Positions 46,583 through 57,548 are shown, numbered from the stretch's first letter. The stretch: DNA of 64,000 bases from Rivularia sp. PCC 7116 (GCF_000316665.1 NC_019678.1:1302001-1366000), one strand, 5' to 3'. Notes: generated by a model from the letters alone, not told the origin. Program-made: numbers and translations.

Positions 46583-47233
46583 TCAAGACTTTTGATTTAA
46601 TGTATCTTTAAGAACTGTACGAGCCGCTAGATGATTCCGAGTTGAAGTTAAAATTTCTGATTCTCGTTCTAAACGTAGGGCGGTATCTTGCATTTCTAAT
46701 AAGGACTGTTGTTCGGGAGCAACACGATAAAGGTTGCTTGCTACCCAGTAGGATAATTCTTTAGGCAAAGCTGGTAAATCTTGGGGTAGTTCTATATTTT
46801 GTTCGGTTAACTTAGCACTTAACCTTACAACATCACGTAATAGCTGTTCGACCTCAGAAGCTTCGTGTCGTAAATCTTTACTCGGTTCTTCATCATCAAT
46901 CCACTCAACTAATCCAACAAAATAAGGCTTCTCTCGCACGTATTCTAGTACGCGAAACCTCTGCTGTCCCAAAGTTAGCATTTTCATGCGGTCATCTTTT
47001 AAACGTTGATGATGAATAATTTCCGCACAGCAACCGACATTCGCAACAGTACCTTTTGCTGGGTCAACCATCAATACTCCGAACCTGCGATCGCTATCCA
47101 AAATCGTGTTCATCATAATTCGATAGCGAAATTCAAAAATATGCAGGGGTAAAGGTCTGGTGGGAAACAGAACCACATCCGGTAAAGGGAACAAAGGTAG
47201 CTCGCGAACTGCAATTCTAGAGGAGGATGTCAT
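46583..47233 (-). CDS. LON-substrate-binding-domain protein (stand-alone)
   Basis: This is the N-terminal (substrate-binding) domain of Lon protease without ATPase or protease domains. Motifs: ELPLFPLPDVVLFPTRPLPLHIFEFRYR, GVLMVDPAKGTVANVGCCAEI, GQQRFRVLEYVREKPYFVG LVEW. Length is 216 aa. It follows the str operon on the same strand, 209 bp after rpsJ and behind a terminator; cyanobacterial homologs often sit here. The role may be regulatory or chaperone-like; not proven. Confidence 0.88.
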   Translation of the reverse strand: MTSSSRIAVRELPLFPLPDVVLFPTRPLPLHIFEFRYRIMMNTILDSDRRFGVLMVDPAKGTVANVGCCAEIIHHQRLKDDRMKMLTLGQQRFRVLEYVREKPYFVGLVEWIDDEEPSKDLRHEASEVEQLLRDVVRLSAKLTEQNIELPQDLPALPKELSYWVASNLYRVAPEQQSLLEMQDTALRLERESEILTSTRNHLAARTVLKDTLNQKS

Positions 47234-47342
47234 ATTTACCGTGATATATAGTTTGTACTACTACTTGTACTACGCATAAAAGTATTTCTTTGTGGAAAAA
47301 CCCGTATTTTCTTTATATTTTATCTCAAAGTCGTTTTGCAGC

Positions 47343-47375
47343 GACTAAAAAGCCCTTAGAAAAATTTCCAAGGGC
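47343..47375 (-). terminator. Rho-independent terminator of the str operon (after rpsJ)
   Basis: On the minus strand GCCCTT and AAGGGC form a 6-bp GC-rich stem with a 12-base loop, followed by TTTTTAGTC. Confidence 0.8.
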
Positions 47376-47442
47376 AGTAAGTAACTATTATTGTTTTTCG
47401 ATGAACATTTATCAAAAAAGATAATCAATCTTGAATTAATAA

Positions 47443-47760
47443 TTACAGCTTGACTTCAATATCTACACCAGAAGGTAAATCAAGCTTCATCAAAGCATCA
47501 ATGGTTTTTGAAGAAGGCTGATAAATATCGATAATGCGTCGATGGGTACGGGTTTCAAAATGTTCTCGCGAATCTTTGTCTACGTGAGGAGAACGCAGTA
47601 CGCAGTAAATACGGCGCTTAGTAGGTAAAGGTATCGGGCCAATTGCTGTTGCGTTAGTGCGGTTGGCAGTATCAACTATTTTCTCGCAAGATGTATCGAG
47701 TAAGCGACGGTCAAAAGCTTTTAAGCGAATTCTAATTTTCTGCTGCTGTAAAGTAGCCAT
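47443..47760 (-). CDS. rpsJ: 30S ribosomal protein S10
   Basis: S10 is a small-subunit protein and part of the NusB-NusE antitermination complex. The 105-aa sequence is complete: [21 protein letters not shown], then [39 protein letters not shown]. It is the last gene of the str operon, as usual in cyanobacteria, where rpsJ is not in the S10 operon. It is separated from tuf by 209 bp that contain a terminator-like hairpin. Confidence 0.97.
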   Translation of the reverse strand: MATLQQQKIRIRLKAFDRRLLDTSCEKIVDTANRTNATAIGPIPLPTKRRIYCVLRSPHVDKDSREHFETRTHRRIIDIYQPSSKTIDALMKLDLPSGVDIEVKL

Positions 47761-47910
47761 TTGTTCAGTTTTCCTGGTTCTGATTGTTTGTATGAGGGAG
47801 GATGGAAATTCTTCTTAATCGGTCAAAATCAAAAACGCATTTTTTTAAGGCACTTTGATAATCTGGCAGGATTCGGGAAGAACTGTTTATATTTCCAACC
47901 AAAGACAGTT

Positions 47911-47943
47911 AAAAAGCAGAGAGGTGTTTTACCATCTCTGCTC
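47911..47943 (-). terminator. Terminator or attenuator between tuf and rpsJ
   Basis: GCAGAGA and TCTCTGC form a 7-bp stem (with inner GGT/ACC pairs) followed on the minus strand by TTTTTAACTG. It lies 29 bases after the tuf stop, so rpsJ must rely on read-through or its own promoter. Confidence 0.7.
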
Positions 47944-47969
47944 GTATTTTAGTTAAAGTCCGCGCCGAA

Positions 47970-49199
47970 CTATTTAACGATTTTAGAAACTACGCCAGCA
48001 CCGATGGTACGACCACCTTCACGAATTGCAAAGCGCATTCCTTGTTCAATCGCAATTGCGTTGATTAGCTGTACGTTCATCTTAATGCGGTCTCCTGGCA
48101 TTACCATTTCCGCAGCACTACCATCATCAGCAGTAAAGGACTGAATTGTACCCGTTACATCGGTAGTACGCACGTAGAATTGAGGGCGATAGCCAGAAAA
48201 GAATGGCGTTTTACGACCGCCTTCTTTTTCAGTTAAAACGTATACTTCACCTTCAAATTCGGTATGAGGAGTAATGCTACCGGGCTTTGCAATTACCATG
48301 CCGCGCTCGATATCATCTTTCTGCATACCACGTAGTAGTATTCCGGCGTTATCTCCGGCCATACCCTCATCGAGACTCTTCTTAAACATCTCGATACCGG
48401 TTACGGTGGTGGGACGAGTATCTCTGATACCAACCAGTTCAACTTGGTCGCCAACTTTGACTTTTCCACGTTCGATTCTACCAGTTGCTACAGTACCACG
48501 ACCTGTAATGGAGAATACGTCTTCCACAGCCATTAAGAAAGGCTTATCTACAGCACGTTCGGGAGTAGGAATGAAAGCATCTACCTGTTCCATCAAATCG
48601 TAGATTTTATCTACCCACTCGTCTTCACCTTTCTTCATGGTGGGGTTAGCAATCATTTTTTCCAACGCTTGCAAACCAGAACCTGAAACTACGGGAATAT
48701 CGTCACCAGGGAAATCGTAGTCGCTAAGAAGTTCGCGGACTTCCAATTCCACCAACTCCAATAATTCTTCGTCATCCACCATGTCTTGCTTGTTCAAGAA
48801 GACTACGAGGCTAGGTACACCAACCTGCTTCGCTAAGAGGATGTGTTCGCGGGTTTGAGGCATGGGACCGTCAGCAGCAGACACCACGAGAATTGCACCG
48901 TCCATTTGGGCTGCACCAGTGATCATGTTTTTCACATAGTCAGCGTGTCCGGGACAGTCTACGTGAGCGTAGTGACGACCATCAGTTTCGTATTCCACGT
49001 GGGAAGTATTGATGGTAATACCCCGTGCTTTTTCTTCAGGAGCGTTGTCGATATCATCGTACTTCTTTTGTGCTGACTGACCCAAAGCGGATAAAGTCAT
49101 GGTGATGGCTGCTGTCAACGTGGTTTTACCGTGGTCAACGTGGCCAATAGTACCGATATTAACGTGTGGTTTATTTCTTTCAAATTTTTCGCGTGCCAT
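47970..49199 (-). CDS. tuf: Elongation factor Tu
   Basis: This GTPase delivers aminoacyl-tRNA to the ribosome. P-loop GHVDHGKT (about 19-26), switch [24 protein letters not shown] (G3) and NKQDMVDD (G4) are all present, as are domains 2 and 3. At 409 aa it has normal cyanobacterial length with the usual insertion around 180-200. It follows fusA after 18 bp. Confidence 0.98.
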   Translation of the reverse strand: MAREKFERNKPHVNIGTIGHVDHGKTTLTAAITMTLSALGQSAQKKYDDIDNAPEEKARGITINTSHVEYETDGRHYAHVDCPGHADYVKNMITGAAQMDGAILVVSAADGPMPQTREHILLAKQVGVPSLVVFLNKQDMVDDEELLELVELEVRELLSDYDFPGDDIPVVSGSGLQALEKMIANPTMKKGEDEWVDKIYDLMEQVDAFIPTPERAVDKPFLMAVEDVFSITGRGTVATGRIERGKVKVGDQVELVGIRDTRPTTVTGIEMFKKSLDEGMAGDNAGILLRGMQKDDIERGMVIAKPGSITPHTEFEGEVYVLTEKEGGRKTPFFSGYRPQFYVRTTDVTGTIQSFTADDGSAAEMVMPGDRIKMNVQLINAIAIEQGMRFAIREGGRTIGAGVVSKIVK

Positions 49200-49217
49200 T
49201 TATCCTCGTTTCCTTTT

Positions 49218-51299
49218 TTAACTATGCGTTCCCTTGTTTTTAGCGATAATTGCCTCAGCCACGTTGCGAGGCACTTCTTCGTAGTTACTAAACTGCATCG
49301 AGAAAATACCCCGACCTTGGGTTTTTGACCGAATGTCAGTTGCGTAACCAAACATTTCTGCCAATGGAACTTTAGAAGTTACTTTGGCTAAACCTTGTTC
49401 GGACCCCATGCCTTCAATTTGACCTCGACGAGAGTTGAGGTCGCCCATAACATCCCCAAGAAATTCTTCGGGTACTTCTACCTCAACTTTCATCAATGGC
49501 TCTAACAGCACTGGTGAAGCTTTCATTACTGCTTCTTTCATCGCCATTGAGCCGGCAATTTTGAAAGCCATTTCCGAAGAGTCTACATCATGATAAGACC
49601 CATCGACCAATGTTGCTTTAACATCAATTAGTGGATACCCAGCTATAATACCGGATTCACAGGTTTCTTTCATTCCTTGCTCGACGGGTCCAATATACTC
49701 TTTTGGTATCGTACCGCCGACAATCTTGGAAACGAATTCAAAACCACTTCCCTCGTCTGCGGGTTCTAAATTTACAACTACGTGACCGTATTGACCTTTA
49801 CCACCGCTCTGACGGATGAATTTACCTTCAATTCTGTTAACTTGCTTGCGGATTGTCTCGCGATAGGCAACCTGCGGGGCACCAACATTAGCTTCTACCT
49901 TAAATTCTCGTAGCATTCTATCTACTAGAATTTCTAAGTGCAGTTCGCCCATTCCTGCAATCACTGTTTGATTGGTTTCAGGGTTAACGCTAACTCGGAA
50001 GGTTGGATCTTCTTCCGAAAGTGACTGCAATGCTCTACCTAATTTCTCCATATCCACTTTTGTCTTGGGTTCAACCGCAACGGATATTACTGGCTCTGGA
50101 ATATAAAGCGATTCCAGAATTATGGGAGAATCCTGTTCGCAAAGCGTATCACCCGTTAAGGTGTCTTTCAGACCAACGGTAGCTCCTAAGTCTCCGGCAC
50201 ACAGTTGTTCGACATCTTGTCGTTCATCTGCTTTCATCACTACTAACCGGGAAATTCGTTCTTTTTTCCCTTTAGTAGAGTTGTAGACGTAACTGCCTTT
50301 CTTCAGCACGCCAGAATAAACCCGGACAAACGTCAAACGACCGTAGGGATCGGCCATCACTTTGAAAGCAAGAGCTGCTAAAGGTGCTTCATCGTCAGCA
50401 GGTCTTTCAACGGTTTCACCGCTTGGTAGAGTACCTTGGATTGCAGGTACTTCTAACGGAGATGGTAAATAATCAACCACCGCGTCGAGTAATAGCTGTA
50501 CGCCTTTATTTTTGAATGCCGAACCGCAAAGCGTCGGCACCATAGTTCCGGCTATTGTACCCTTACGTAAAGCAAGACTAACCTCTGCTTCGGTAAGTTC
50601 TTCCCCCTCGAAATACTTAGTCATTAAGTCGTCCGAGGTTTCTGCTACTGCTTCAACGAGTTTGGTCCGGTATTCAGTGGCAAGTTCGAGCATATCACCA
50701 GGAATATCCTGCTCTTGAATATCCGTGCCTTGGTCATTGTTGTAAATAAAGGCACGCATTTTTACTAAATCCACAATGCCACTGAATTCGCTTTCGCTAC
50801 CGATGGGCAATTGAATGGGAATAGCATTAGCTCGCAGACGGTCACGAACCTGTTCGTAAACCTTATAAAAGTTTGCGCCAGTACGATCCATCTTGTTAAC
50901 AAAGATGATTCTCGGTACCTTATAGCGGTCTGCTTGTCGCCAAACCGTCTCCGTCTGAGGCTGCACGCCGCCCACAGAACATAAAACCGTAATTACACCA
51001 TCCAATACCCGCATAGAACGTTCAACTTCAATAGTGAAGTCCACATGACCGGGGGTGTCGATAATGTTAATTTGATGGTCTTTCCAACTGGTACTAATTG
51101 CAGCAGCGGTAATAGTAATCCCCCGCTCCCGTTCTTGTGCCATCCAATCGGTAACAGCCGTTCCCTCGTGAACTTCACCTATTTTGTGAATGATGCCGGA
51201 GTAAAACAGTATTCTTTCTGTTGTTGTAGTTTTTCCCGCATCAATATGCGCCGCAATACCCATATTGCGAACTTTTTCTAGCGGGTTGGTACGTGCCAC
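49218..51299 (-). CDS. fusA: Elongation factor G
   Basis: This GTPase drives ribosomal translocation and, with ribosome recycling factor, subunit splitting. P-loop [21 protein letters not shown] and [10 protein letters not shown] are visible; domains II to V follow to residue 693, with the conserved [14 protein letters not shown] near the C-terminus. It lies between rpsG (148 bp upstream) and tuf (18 bp downstream) in the canonical str order. If there is a second fusA copy it is not in the window. Confidence 0.98.
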   Translation of the reverse strand: MARTNPLEKVRNMGIAAHIDAGKTTTTERILFYSGIIHKIGEVHEGTAVTDWMAQERERGITITAAAISTSWKDHQINIIDTPGHVDFTIEVERSMRVLDGVITVLCSVGGVQPQTETVWRQADRYKVPRIIFVNKMDRTGANFYKVYEQVRDRLRANAIPIQLPIGSESEFSGIVDLVKMRAFIYNNDQGTDIQEQDIPGDMLELATEYRTKLVEAVAETSDDLMTKYFEGEELTEAEVSLALRKGTIAGTMVPTLCGSAFKNKGVQLLLDAVVDYLPSPLEVPAIQGTLPSGETVERPADDEAPLAALAFKVMADPYGRLTFVRVYSGVLKKGSYVYNSTKGKKERISRLVVMKADERQDVEQLCAGDLGATVGLKDTLTGDTLCEQDSPIILESLYIPEPVISVAVEPKTKVDMEKLGRALQSLSEEDPTFRVSVNPETNQTVIAGMGELHLEILVDRMLREFKVEANVGAPQVAYRETIRKQVNRIEGKFIRQSGGKGQYGHVVVNLEPADEGSGFEFVSKIVGGTIPKEYIGPVEQGMKETCESGIIAGYPLIDVKATLVDGSYHDVDSSEMAFKIAGSMAMKEAVMKASPVLLEPLMKVEVEVPEEFLGDVMGDLNSRRGQIEGMGSEQGLAKVTSKVPLAEMFGYATDIRSKTQGRGIFSMQFSNYEEVPRNVAEAIIAKNKGTHS

Positions 51300-51447
51300 T
51301 ACTGCCTCCTATGGCTTTTGCCTCTTGATATCTTGTATATTACACGGATGTAAATCGAATAATACTTACGAACTTAAAACTGTCCGACTTAATAGTAATA
51401 AAGATGATATGGCACCTTTACCACAAACCAATATATCCGTCTTTAAC

Positions 51448-51918
51448 CTAATAACGATAATGTGCAAAGGCTTTATTTGCTTCTGCCATCCGGTGCGTTT
51501 CTTCTCGCTTGCGAATTGCGCTACCTGTCTCGTTAGAAGCATCCATCAACTCGTTTGCTAGCTTACTAGCCATTGTACGACCTGGACGCTGGCGAGAATA
51601 CTGCACCAACCAACGTAGTGCTAGGGTTGTACCTCTTTCCGAACGTACTTCCATTGGTACTTGATAAGTCGCACCACCAACTCTTCGAGCTTTCACCTCC
51701 ACTAATGGAGTTAGATTGCGTATTGCTCTTTCAAATACTTCTGTGGGATCGCCACCAGTTCTTTCTTCAATGATTTTCATTGCGTCATAAACTATCCGCG
51801 CAGCAAGAGATTTCTTGCCGTGACGCATTATGCGGCGAATTGTCATACTAATCAACCGACTGTTGTAAACTGAATCAGGCGGAACTGCGCGCCTTTGAAT
51901 TACACCACGACGAGACAT
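51448..51918 (-). CDS. rpsG: 30S ribosomal protein S7
   Basis: S7 nucleates assembly of the 30S head. The 156-aa sequence is complete: [46 protein letters not shown], and [24 protein letters not shown]. In E. coli it is the autoregulator of the str operon, acting in the rpsL-rpsG spacer; here that spacer is unusually long. Confidence 0.97.
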   Translation of the reverse strand: MSRRGVIQRRAVPPDSVYNSRLISMTIRRIMRHGKKSLAARIVYDAMKIIEERTGGDPTEVFERAIRNLTPLVEVKARRVGGATYQVPMEVRSERGTTLALRWLVQYSRQRPGRTMASKLANELMDASNETGSAIRKREETHRMAEANKAFAHYRY

Positions 51919-52552
51919 ACTTAACCTTTAATTCAATATAGCAACTACAGAGAAATGATATTGATACTTCCGGGCATTATATAGTATGAATCCCTATTTT
52001 TATGACCCGCGAACTTCCGTCTTACATTGCAACTCGGAAAGCGGATGCGTTCTGGAGAGTCATATTTTATTAAAAACGTTGCTCGCGAATTATTTTAAGC
52101 AAGCAAAATTCACCATAGGAATCCAAAAACCCGAACTAACCGCTCAAAAAACTTTAGTTGCTGTGGACTTTCTCAACTTTATCAGTATACAGATAACGCT
52201 CCGAATAGTTGAAAAACCGCTCCAACTATACATATCAAGCGTCATGATTTATACGTTGATATTTAAATGGAAATCCAAAACGTCTTATAATTCTAGTATT
52301 TTACATACCGAACCGTCGCGCTGTTTTTAATCCCAATCAACTGTAGCTATTTTCTTCGCTTACCGGGATTATTTTCGCTTCAGTCAGCCGACTTTTAAGC
52401 ATAGCCCGAGAAAACAACTACAGCTGACCCATAAGGATAGTTGTTAAACGCATTCAAGCGTTTTGGGTAGCTGTAGACTTTTAGAATTTGAATTATATAC
52501 AAACACTGTCGCAATTGATTCTAAAAAACAACGCGACAAACCACAGCCACAA
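51919..52552 (-). promoter_or_regulatory. Unusually long rpsL-rpsG spacer with hairpin
   Basis: About 630 bp separate rpsL and rpsG. On the minus strand AACAACTA and TAGTTGTT (52413-52445) form an 8-bp stem followed by TTCTCGGGC, about 108 nt after the rpsL stop. It may attenuate or process the transcript, and rpsG may have its own promoter. A 114-codon plus-strand frame (51986-52330) antisense to the operon has no support as a gene. Confidence 0.45.
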
Positions 52553-52930
52553 TTACGATTCCTTCGGACGTTTTGTTCCGTACTTGGAACGACCTTGCTT
52601 GCGGTCTTTGACTCCGGCAGTATCCAAAGTTCCACGAATAATGTGATATCTCACGCCCGGTAAGTCCTTAACCCTACCGCCACGAATCATCACAACTGAG
52701 TGTTCTTGCAAATTGTGACCAATTCCTGGAATGTAAGCTGTAACCTCAAATCCAGAAGTTAATCTTACCCTTGCTACTTTTCTCAGAGCCGAATTAGGTT
52801 TTTTAGGTGTTGTTGTATAAACCCTGGTACAAACGCCCCGTCTTTGAGGGCATTGTTTCAGAGCCGGGGACTTGGTTTTCTGACGCGCTTTAGAGCGCTC
52901 GTTACGAATTAATTGCTGTATTGTTGGCAT
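52553..52930 (-). CDS. rpsL: 30S ribosomal protein S12
   Basis: S12 sits in the decoding centre. The 125-aa sequence is complete and has the wild-type decoding loops [16 protein letters not shown] and [18 protein letters not shown]; the lysines whose mutation gives streptomycin resistance are unchanged. It is the first gene of the str operon. Confidence 0.98.
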   Translation of the reverse strand: MPTIQQLIRNERSKARQKTKSPALKQCPQRRGVCTRVYTTTPKKPNSALRKVARVRLTSGFEVTAYIPGIGHNLQEHSVVMIRGGRVKDLPGVRYHIIRGTLDTAGVKDRKQGRSKYGTKRPKES

Positions 52931-53099
52931 GAGTTACAGCACGTGAAGCTGCTGATTGTCTAAGTTTTAACAAATCCTGATTATATCTCTTTTTTAAAAA
53001 GATTATGTCAATTTTTGATAAAAATTTTATTAATTTTTAATATTACGGCAAGTAGGAATTATAAATTTACAGATTTTAACCGGTAACGGGTAGCTGAAT

Positions 53100-53432
53100 T
53101 TAGTCGATGGAAAACGAATTTCCGCAACCGCAAACCTCAATCGCTTGGGGGTTGTAAAAGCGAAAGCCCCCACCCATGAGGTCTTCGGAGTATTCTATAG
53201 TTGACCCTTGAACCTGCTCTAGGGTTTGGGGATCTAGAACTATTTCGATATCCTTGGAAGTAAAAACGCGATCGCCTTGTGTTAATGTTTGCTCGTCGTT
53301 AAAAGACATATCGTAAAACCAGCCAGAACAACCACCAGGCTTGACGGTTAGTCTAAATAAAATATTGGGTGTTTTCTGCTTCGATTTTAACCGCTTGATC
53401 TCATCTGCTGCCGCTTGAGAAAGTTTAATCAT
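53100..53432 (-). CDS. A-type Fe-S carrier protein (IscA/SufA/ErpA-like)
   Basis: This small protein binds Fe-S clusters or iron and transfers them to target enzymes. The three conserved cysteines are visible: KPGGCSGW near residue 34 and VCGCGNSF near 101-103. Length is 110 aa. It lies upstream of rpsL on the same strand, 169 bp away, and need not be cotranscribed. The subtype (SufA, IscA or ErpA) is not resolved. Confidence 0.93.
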   Translation of the reverse strand: MIKLSQAAADEIKRLKSKQKTPNILFRLTVKPGGCSGWFYDMSFNDEQTLTQGDRVFTSKDIEIVLDPQTLEQVQGSTIEYSEDLMGGGFRFYNPQAIEVCGCGNSFSID

Positions 53433-53831
53433 TTGAGAATTTTATCTAAAATTTGAGATTTTAAATTCTAGATTAACAGTTAGAAGTTGCCAGGGAACAG
53501 AGGGAGGTAGCTTTTTTCATGTCGCCCTTCTTTGTCGAAGCTTAACTCCAGTTACTACTCAGTTAAGCAATTAAACTCATTTTTCAGATCCCCCAACCCC
53601 TGCTAATTTAGGGGCTTTTATTCCCTCCTTTTTAAGGAGGATCTCCCCTGAACCGAGCAGTATTTGCCTGACTCCTGTTCGACGTTACCTATAATTTTCT
53701 CAAAATCTCAAAATATATAAAAATAACGCACGGAAAGCATAAACCAAAAAGGTAGAATTCTCCGTGCGCCTGTCCAAAACACAATATATTTTTAAATGAA
53801 AGTTATGACCAAAGGTAAGATATCCCTAATT
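53433..53831. repeat. Intergenic region with hairpins
   Basis: It contains CCTCCTT/AAGGAGG (about 53624-53640) and CCCCT/AGGGG hairpins, and a perfect 8-bp inverted repeat CGCACGGA...TCCGTGCG (53727-53768, 26-base loop), a plausible terminator-like element next to the cupin gene stop. No gene. Confidence 0.55.
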
Positions 53832-54251
53832 TTATTTTTCAGCACGCGCATAATCATCTTGATAACGGACAATATCGTCTTCTCCTAGATATTCCCCATT
53901 TTGTACTTCAATCAATACCAAAGGAATGACTCCAGGATTTTCTAAACGATGCGCGGTGCATTGTGGTACGTAGGTAGACTGATTATTACTTAATACAATT
54001 TCTTCTTCGCCGCAAGTCACTTTAGCAGTTCCAGAAACTACAATCCAGTGTTCGCTACGGTGATGGTGCATTTGTAAGCTTAAGCGATGACCCGGTTTAA
54101 CTTCAATCCGCTTGATTTTATAGCCGCGTGCTTCTTCCAAAATCGTGAAAGAACCCCAAGGGCGTAATTCTGTTGCAGCAACGCCTTCAGGGGTCACTGC
54201 TGGGGGTAGGGTAAATGCGTTAGCTTCTGTTGTTTCTTGGAATTGAGCCAT
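53832..54251 (-). CDS. Cupin protein, mannose-6-phosphate isomerase type-II C-terminal-like
   Basis: The product is a single cupin domain of 139 aa like the C-terminal isomerase domain of bifunctional mannose-1-phosphate guanylyltransferase/phosphomannose isomerase. Metal-ligand pattern: PGHRLSLQMHHHRSEHWIVV SGTA then AHRLENPG. The RPWGSF motif is typical. The start is ATG 54251, because GAGG lies five bases before it; the open frame begins at 54272. It may act in GDP-mannose supply; activity without the guanylyltransferase domain is an inference. Confidence 0.83.
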   Translation of the reverse strand: MAQFQETTEANAFTLPPAVTPEGVAATELRPWGSFTILEEARGYKIKRIEVKPGHRLSLQMHHHRSEHWIVVSGTAKVTCGEEEIVLSNNQSTYVPQCTAHRLENPGVIPLVLIEVQNGEYLGEDDIVRYQDDYARAEK

Positions 54252-54584
54252 AGTTACCTCGTTTGAAGACATAAAAAACCGCTAGTACTCTACTATTGTT
54301 GGAAAAAAGTAGTGTGATATTGCAACCGTAATTGTCTGCAATTGAGTCCACCTTAGCCAAACATACCAAAGCTATTTGTTGCCGTGTAATCAACAGGTAG
54401 CGATAATCGTATGTTTACACCAACTCTTCATCAATCATAAAGGTAGCTTTTTACAAGCTTTAAAAACTCTTCACTTACTAGTAATTTATCCTTACAATAT
54501 ACTGAACATTAATAGTTGGTTAAGCTACAATTCATGAGTCAGTAATAGAATTAGGAATAGGGCTTCATTAAAGTTATCCCGGCA
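54252..54584. other. Spacer upstream of the cupin gene
   Basis: About 330 bp, AT-rich, containing the cupin promoter region; nothing else recognised. Confidence 0.4.
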
Positions 54585-54715
54585 TTGGTCAGACTTATCC
54601 AAAATCCACTTGTTAAACAAGTCAACTCGGATGCTTTTTGGCGGCTTAACCCAATATCTTGGGTGAAAATAAGATTATTTAAGCCGCCAAAAAGCGAAGT
54701 CTGACCAATTTTGGA
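54585..54715. repeat. Nested inverted-repeat element (about 130 bp)
   Basis: Outer arms TTGGTCAGACTT (54585-54596) and AAGTCTGACCAA (54697-54708); inner arms GCTTTTTGGCGGCTTAA (54633-54649) and TTAAGCCGCCAAAAAGC (54679-54695), perfect over 17 bp; central hairpin CCCAA/TTGGG (54650-54663); alternative pair TCCAAAAT (54598-54605) and ATTTTGGA (54708-54715). It encodes nothing. It looks like a non-autonomous palindromic element that could also end transcription. Confidence 0.8.
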
Positions 54716-54837
54716 CAGGTTTTTTCCAAGGGCATGGGGCATTCGTAATTGCTAATTAGGCATAGTTAAGAGTTAGGAGTTAAATATTCTTACCCCTCTA
54801 CCCCCTCTCCCTATCTCCTACTATCTATCCCCTTGAC

Positions 54838-56958
54838 TCACGGGCGCGGCAAGAAAATACCAATGCCATTATGAACGCTGGCAGCGGTATTCGGCGAACG
54901 GTCGAGTAGTTGTCCTCCTAAATAGAGACTTGTGGAACTACCACCGTCTAAGTTAAGAGCGTTGACGCACCCTAGCTGCTGCATTAATTGAGCATGTTCT
55001 GTTAAGCTGGGTCCCTTTCCACCAGCCCTATCGTGTACTGCAGCAACTATAAGTTTTCCGCTCTTAGTGGTACAAATGGCACTACGAATGGCTTTTTGGT
55101 CTGCAAAGGCTTTACTGAAATTTTCGGCTTGAGCATCGAGAACAATTTGATTGTCTTTCAACAATAGGGGTCCGGCTCCCAATACGTGGGGATAGCGATT
55201 AAATTCTGGGGAAACAGCAGAACTGACGAGACGTAAAGGAGTTCCAATTTGGAATTGGGCAGCATTATTTACAGCACCAGCCCGTAGAGCGAGTAGATAG
55301 CCATTTTTAGGGATGGGAGCAAAGCCAACTCCAGCTTTAGCGCCCGCATACTGTTGAATAACTTTATTGTTTTGGACTGCGACTATAATTTCGTTGTCAG
55401 TAAGTGGCGTATAGTTTTGTCCCCACAAATGCGTATATCTAGCTATTCCTTGCTTTACGTATCCACTGTTTAAGTGAGTAATTGGCAGTTTTTGATTGTC
55501 GGAAAAAATCAAATTTTCTTGTAAAGAAAGGCGGTTCATGTAAAATTGACCGGCATCGTTCCAAGCAATTGCTCCTCGATTCAGAATTGGGCCGGAGAAC
55601 CATTGACTATCCCGACGAATTGCACCCAGAGGTAAACGATTTTTTCGGTTGAAGAAACCGCCATTTATGGCGGCTGCTGCTAGGTATTTACGCGCTGTTT
55701 TAATTAGAGGTGCAGTACCTTCTTGTTTGTCTTGGTTAGTAGCAACAGGTCTTATTTTGACTTCGGAAGTACGGGGATTTACTTCTAACCATACTACTGG
55801 AAAGCGATCGCTGCCCAAGGAGACAAGTTGCTGTCTCCAACGCAAGCCTGGTGCCCAATCTATTGAGCGTCCGACTAAAGCATCCGGACGAATATCCACA
55901 ATTAAACGATGGGGTTTGGGCAAGCTGCTGATACGGGGAGTCAAACCGAAAGGAACTACCAATCGAATAACTGTTTGATTGTTAACTACTTCAACTTTTT
56001 TGATTAGCGGTTCGGAAGTAGATTTTTTTGATACTGGTAAAGTTCTATTATTGAAGGGGTTATCTAACTGTATTGGTTGCGGTATTGGTGGTGCAGGAGT
56101 GTAGCGGCTGACCAAATTAGGATCTGCAACTCCATCAATGGTGATTATCCATTCTCTTGCAGGGAGTTTTGGCTTTGGTGGTTTGGGAGCGGAAATATCG
56201 GTATTAATAACAACACTTCGAGGTGTGAATGGAAGTTGAGGTACCTTTGGTTTGGGCTTCGATTGAACTTGAGGCTTAGATTTTGGCTTTTTAATCAAGG
56301 AACCCGCAGTCAACTTCCAAGGTGTTGGACGATTTAAATCTATGACTAAGCGCTGCTGCTCAAATGAGGATTTATTTTGCTTAATGGTTTTTACTTTTGC
56401 TTTTGGTGTAAAAATTACTAAAGTATTGCCTTTTGCTTGTACTTTCCATTTTGCTTTTCTAGCAAATTTTGTAATATCTAAATAACGATATCCTTGCTCT
56501 AAAAAACCAGTTAGTACTTGTGGTTTAGATTGCGAAGAGAACCACTGTATTGGTTGCAGTTGTGGATTATTGCTACTCAATAAATCTACACCTATTAGCT
56601 GTCTGAGGGCAGCATCACTTATATAAGTCAGAACTGGAGACTTTTGACTTTTACCTTTTTGCTGTACCCAAGTTCCTGGCAAGGTGCGACCATTGATAGA
56701 TATTTGACTGCCTTGAAATAATGAGCTTTTGGAAGTCGATATAAGTAATGATTGATTTGACACTACATTTTCCCGAACTTCATAAGAACTAGGTTTAGCT
56801 CTAGTAACAGAAGTTGCAGTTAAATTTAATATGATTGCCAGGATTGGCAACGTCATTATCTTGACAAAAAGACCATTTTTACTATCCATAGTAATGCGGT
56901 TTTTCTTTTGACCCAAAGTTAGCTTTTTGACCATAATGTTCTTTAAGTATTGACTCAA
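54838..56958 (-). CDS. Exported phosphodiester glycosidase (NAGPA) family protein
   Basis: A signal peptide or anchor (about 30-53) is followed by a copper-amine-oxidase-N-like region (about 60-205, SLFQGSQISINGRTLPGTW, YISDAALRQLIGV), a Pro/Lys-rich linker, an AMIN-like part, and a C-terminal NAGPA domain (about 420-706). The domain's motifs are visible: AINGGFFNRKNRLPLGA, ALNLDGGSSTSLYLGG and HNGIGIFLP. In bacteria such proteins may act on extracellular polysaccharides. Length is 706 aa. In-frame Met codons at 1, 9 and 24 leave the start open; I kept the longest. Confidence 0.82.
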   Translation of the reverse strand: MSQYLKNIMVKKLTLGQKKNRITMDSKNGLFVKIMTLPILAIILNLTATSVTRAKPSSYEVRENVVSNQSLLISTSKSSLFQGSQISINGRTLPGTWVQQKGKSQKSPVLTYISDAALRQLIGVDLLSSNNPQLQPIQWFSSQSKPQVLTGFLEQGYRYLDITKFARKAKWKVQAKGNTLVIFTPKAKVKTIKQNKSSFEQQRLVIDLNRPTPWKLTAGSLIKKPKSKPQVQSKPKPKVPQLPFTPRSVVINTDISAPKPPKPKLPAREWIITIDGVADPNLVSRYTPAPPIPQPIQLDNPFNNRTLPVSKKSTSEPLIKKVEVVNNQTVIRLVVPFGLTPRISSLPKPHRLIVDIRPDALVGRSIDWAPGLRWRQQLVSLGSDRFPVVWLEVNPRTSEVKIRPVATNQDKQEGTAPLIKTARKYLAAAAINGGFFNRKNRLPLGAIRRDSQWFSGPILNRGAIAWNDAGQFYMNRLSLQENLIFSDNQKLPITHLNSGYVKQGIARYTHLWGQNYTPLTDNEIIVAVQNNKVIQQYAGAKAGVGFAPIPKNGYLLALRAGAVNNAAQFQIGTPLRLVSSAVSPEFNRYPHVLGAGPLLLKDNQIVLDAQAENFSKAFADQKAIRSAICTTKSGKLIVAAVHDRAGGKGPSLTEHAQLMQQLGCVNALNLDGGSSTSLYLGGQLLDRSPNTAASVHNGIGIFLPRP

Positions 56959-57548
56959 AAATAGCTGAATCTGACATCGGAATAATTATCGTCATGCTGC
57001 AAAAACTGTGACATGATAGGGTATAAATACCAATAGCTAGAAAGCAAAACAATAGAAATAGTTGATTCACGGAAGCAAATTGTAAATAATGCATCAACAA
57101 AGTCGGTTTATTTCGCCGCTATATTTCTAATATTTTTTGCTTTCAAAATATAAACCTAAATGTTCTATCGTTTTTTATACGACGCTACTTATGCGGGGTG
57201 TAGCAGGGATTAATCGAATTCGTAAGCGGTATTTGCCCCCTTGATTCGGGCTTTATACGACAAATTTGACACACACTCGGTAATCGGGAATTGCAAATGG
57301 ACAATTAGTGTAATACGCTGCTAAAAGATACCTAATTAGCGAAATTTTGGTATTTAAAATAGTGAACGATTAAGTAGAAGTTTTGTTTCAGGTCGGAGAT
57401 ATATAACCATATCTACAAGCAAAACTTGCACTTTAGACAAGCTGATTGAGAAAATATACAACCTCAATATATAAAGTCGGAAACTGCTAAGCCGCTATGT
57501 TGTGGTGAGTTAGTGTGGTATTGGGGGTTTTCCCCATCAACAACTAAC
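56959..57548. other. Divergent spacer, left part
   Basis: AT-rich stretch between the glycosidase start and the repeat block. Part of the leader of the Fd-GOGAT gene may lie here; I see no clear NtcA site (GTA-N8-TAC). Confidence 0.4.

Noticed and set aside
51986-52330. 114-codon plus-strand frame in the rpsL-rpsG spacer
   Set aside because: Antisense to the str operon, without a Shine-Dalgarno sequence or recognisable motif.
53433-53831. Possible small RNA in the hairpin-rich spacer
   Set aside because: The hairpins are short and independent and can be explained as terminators and repeats.
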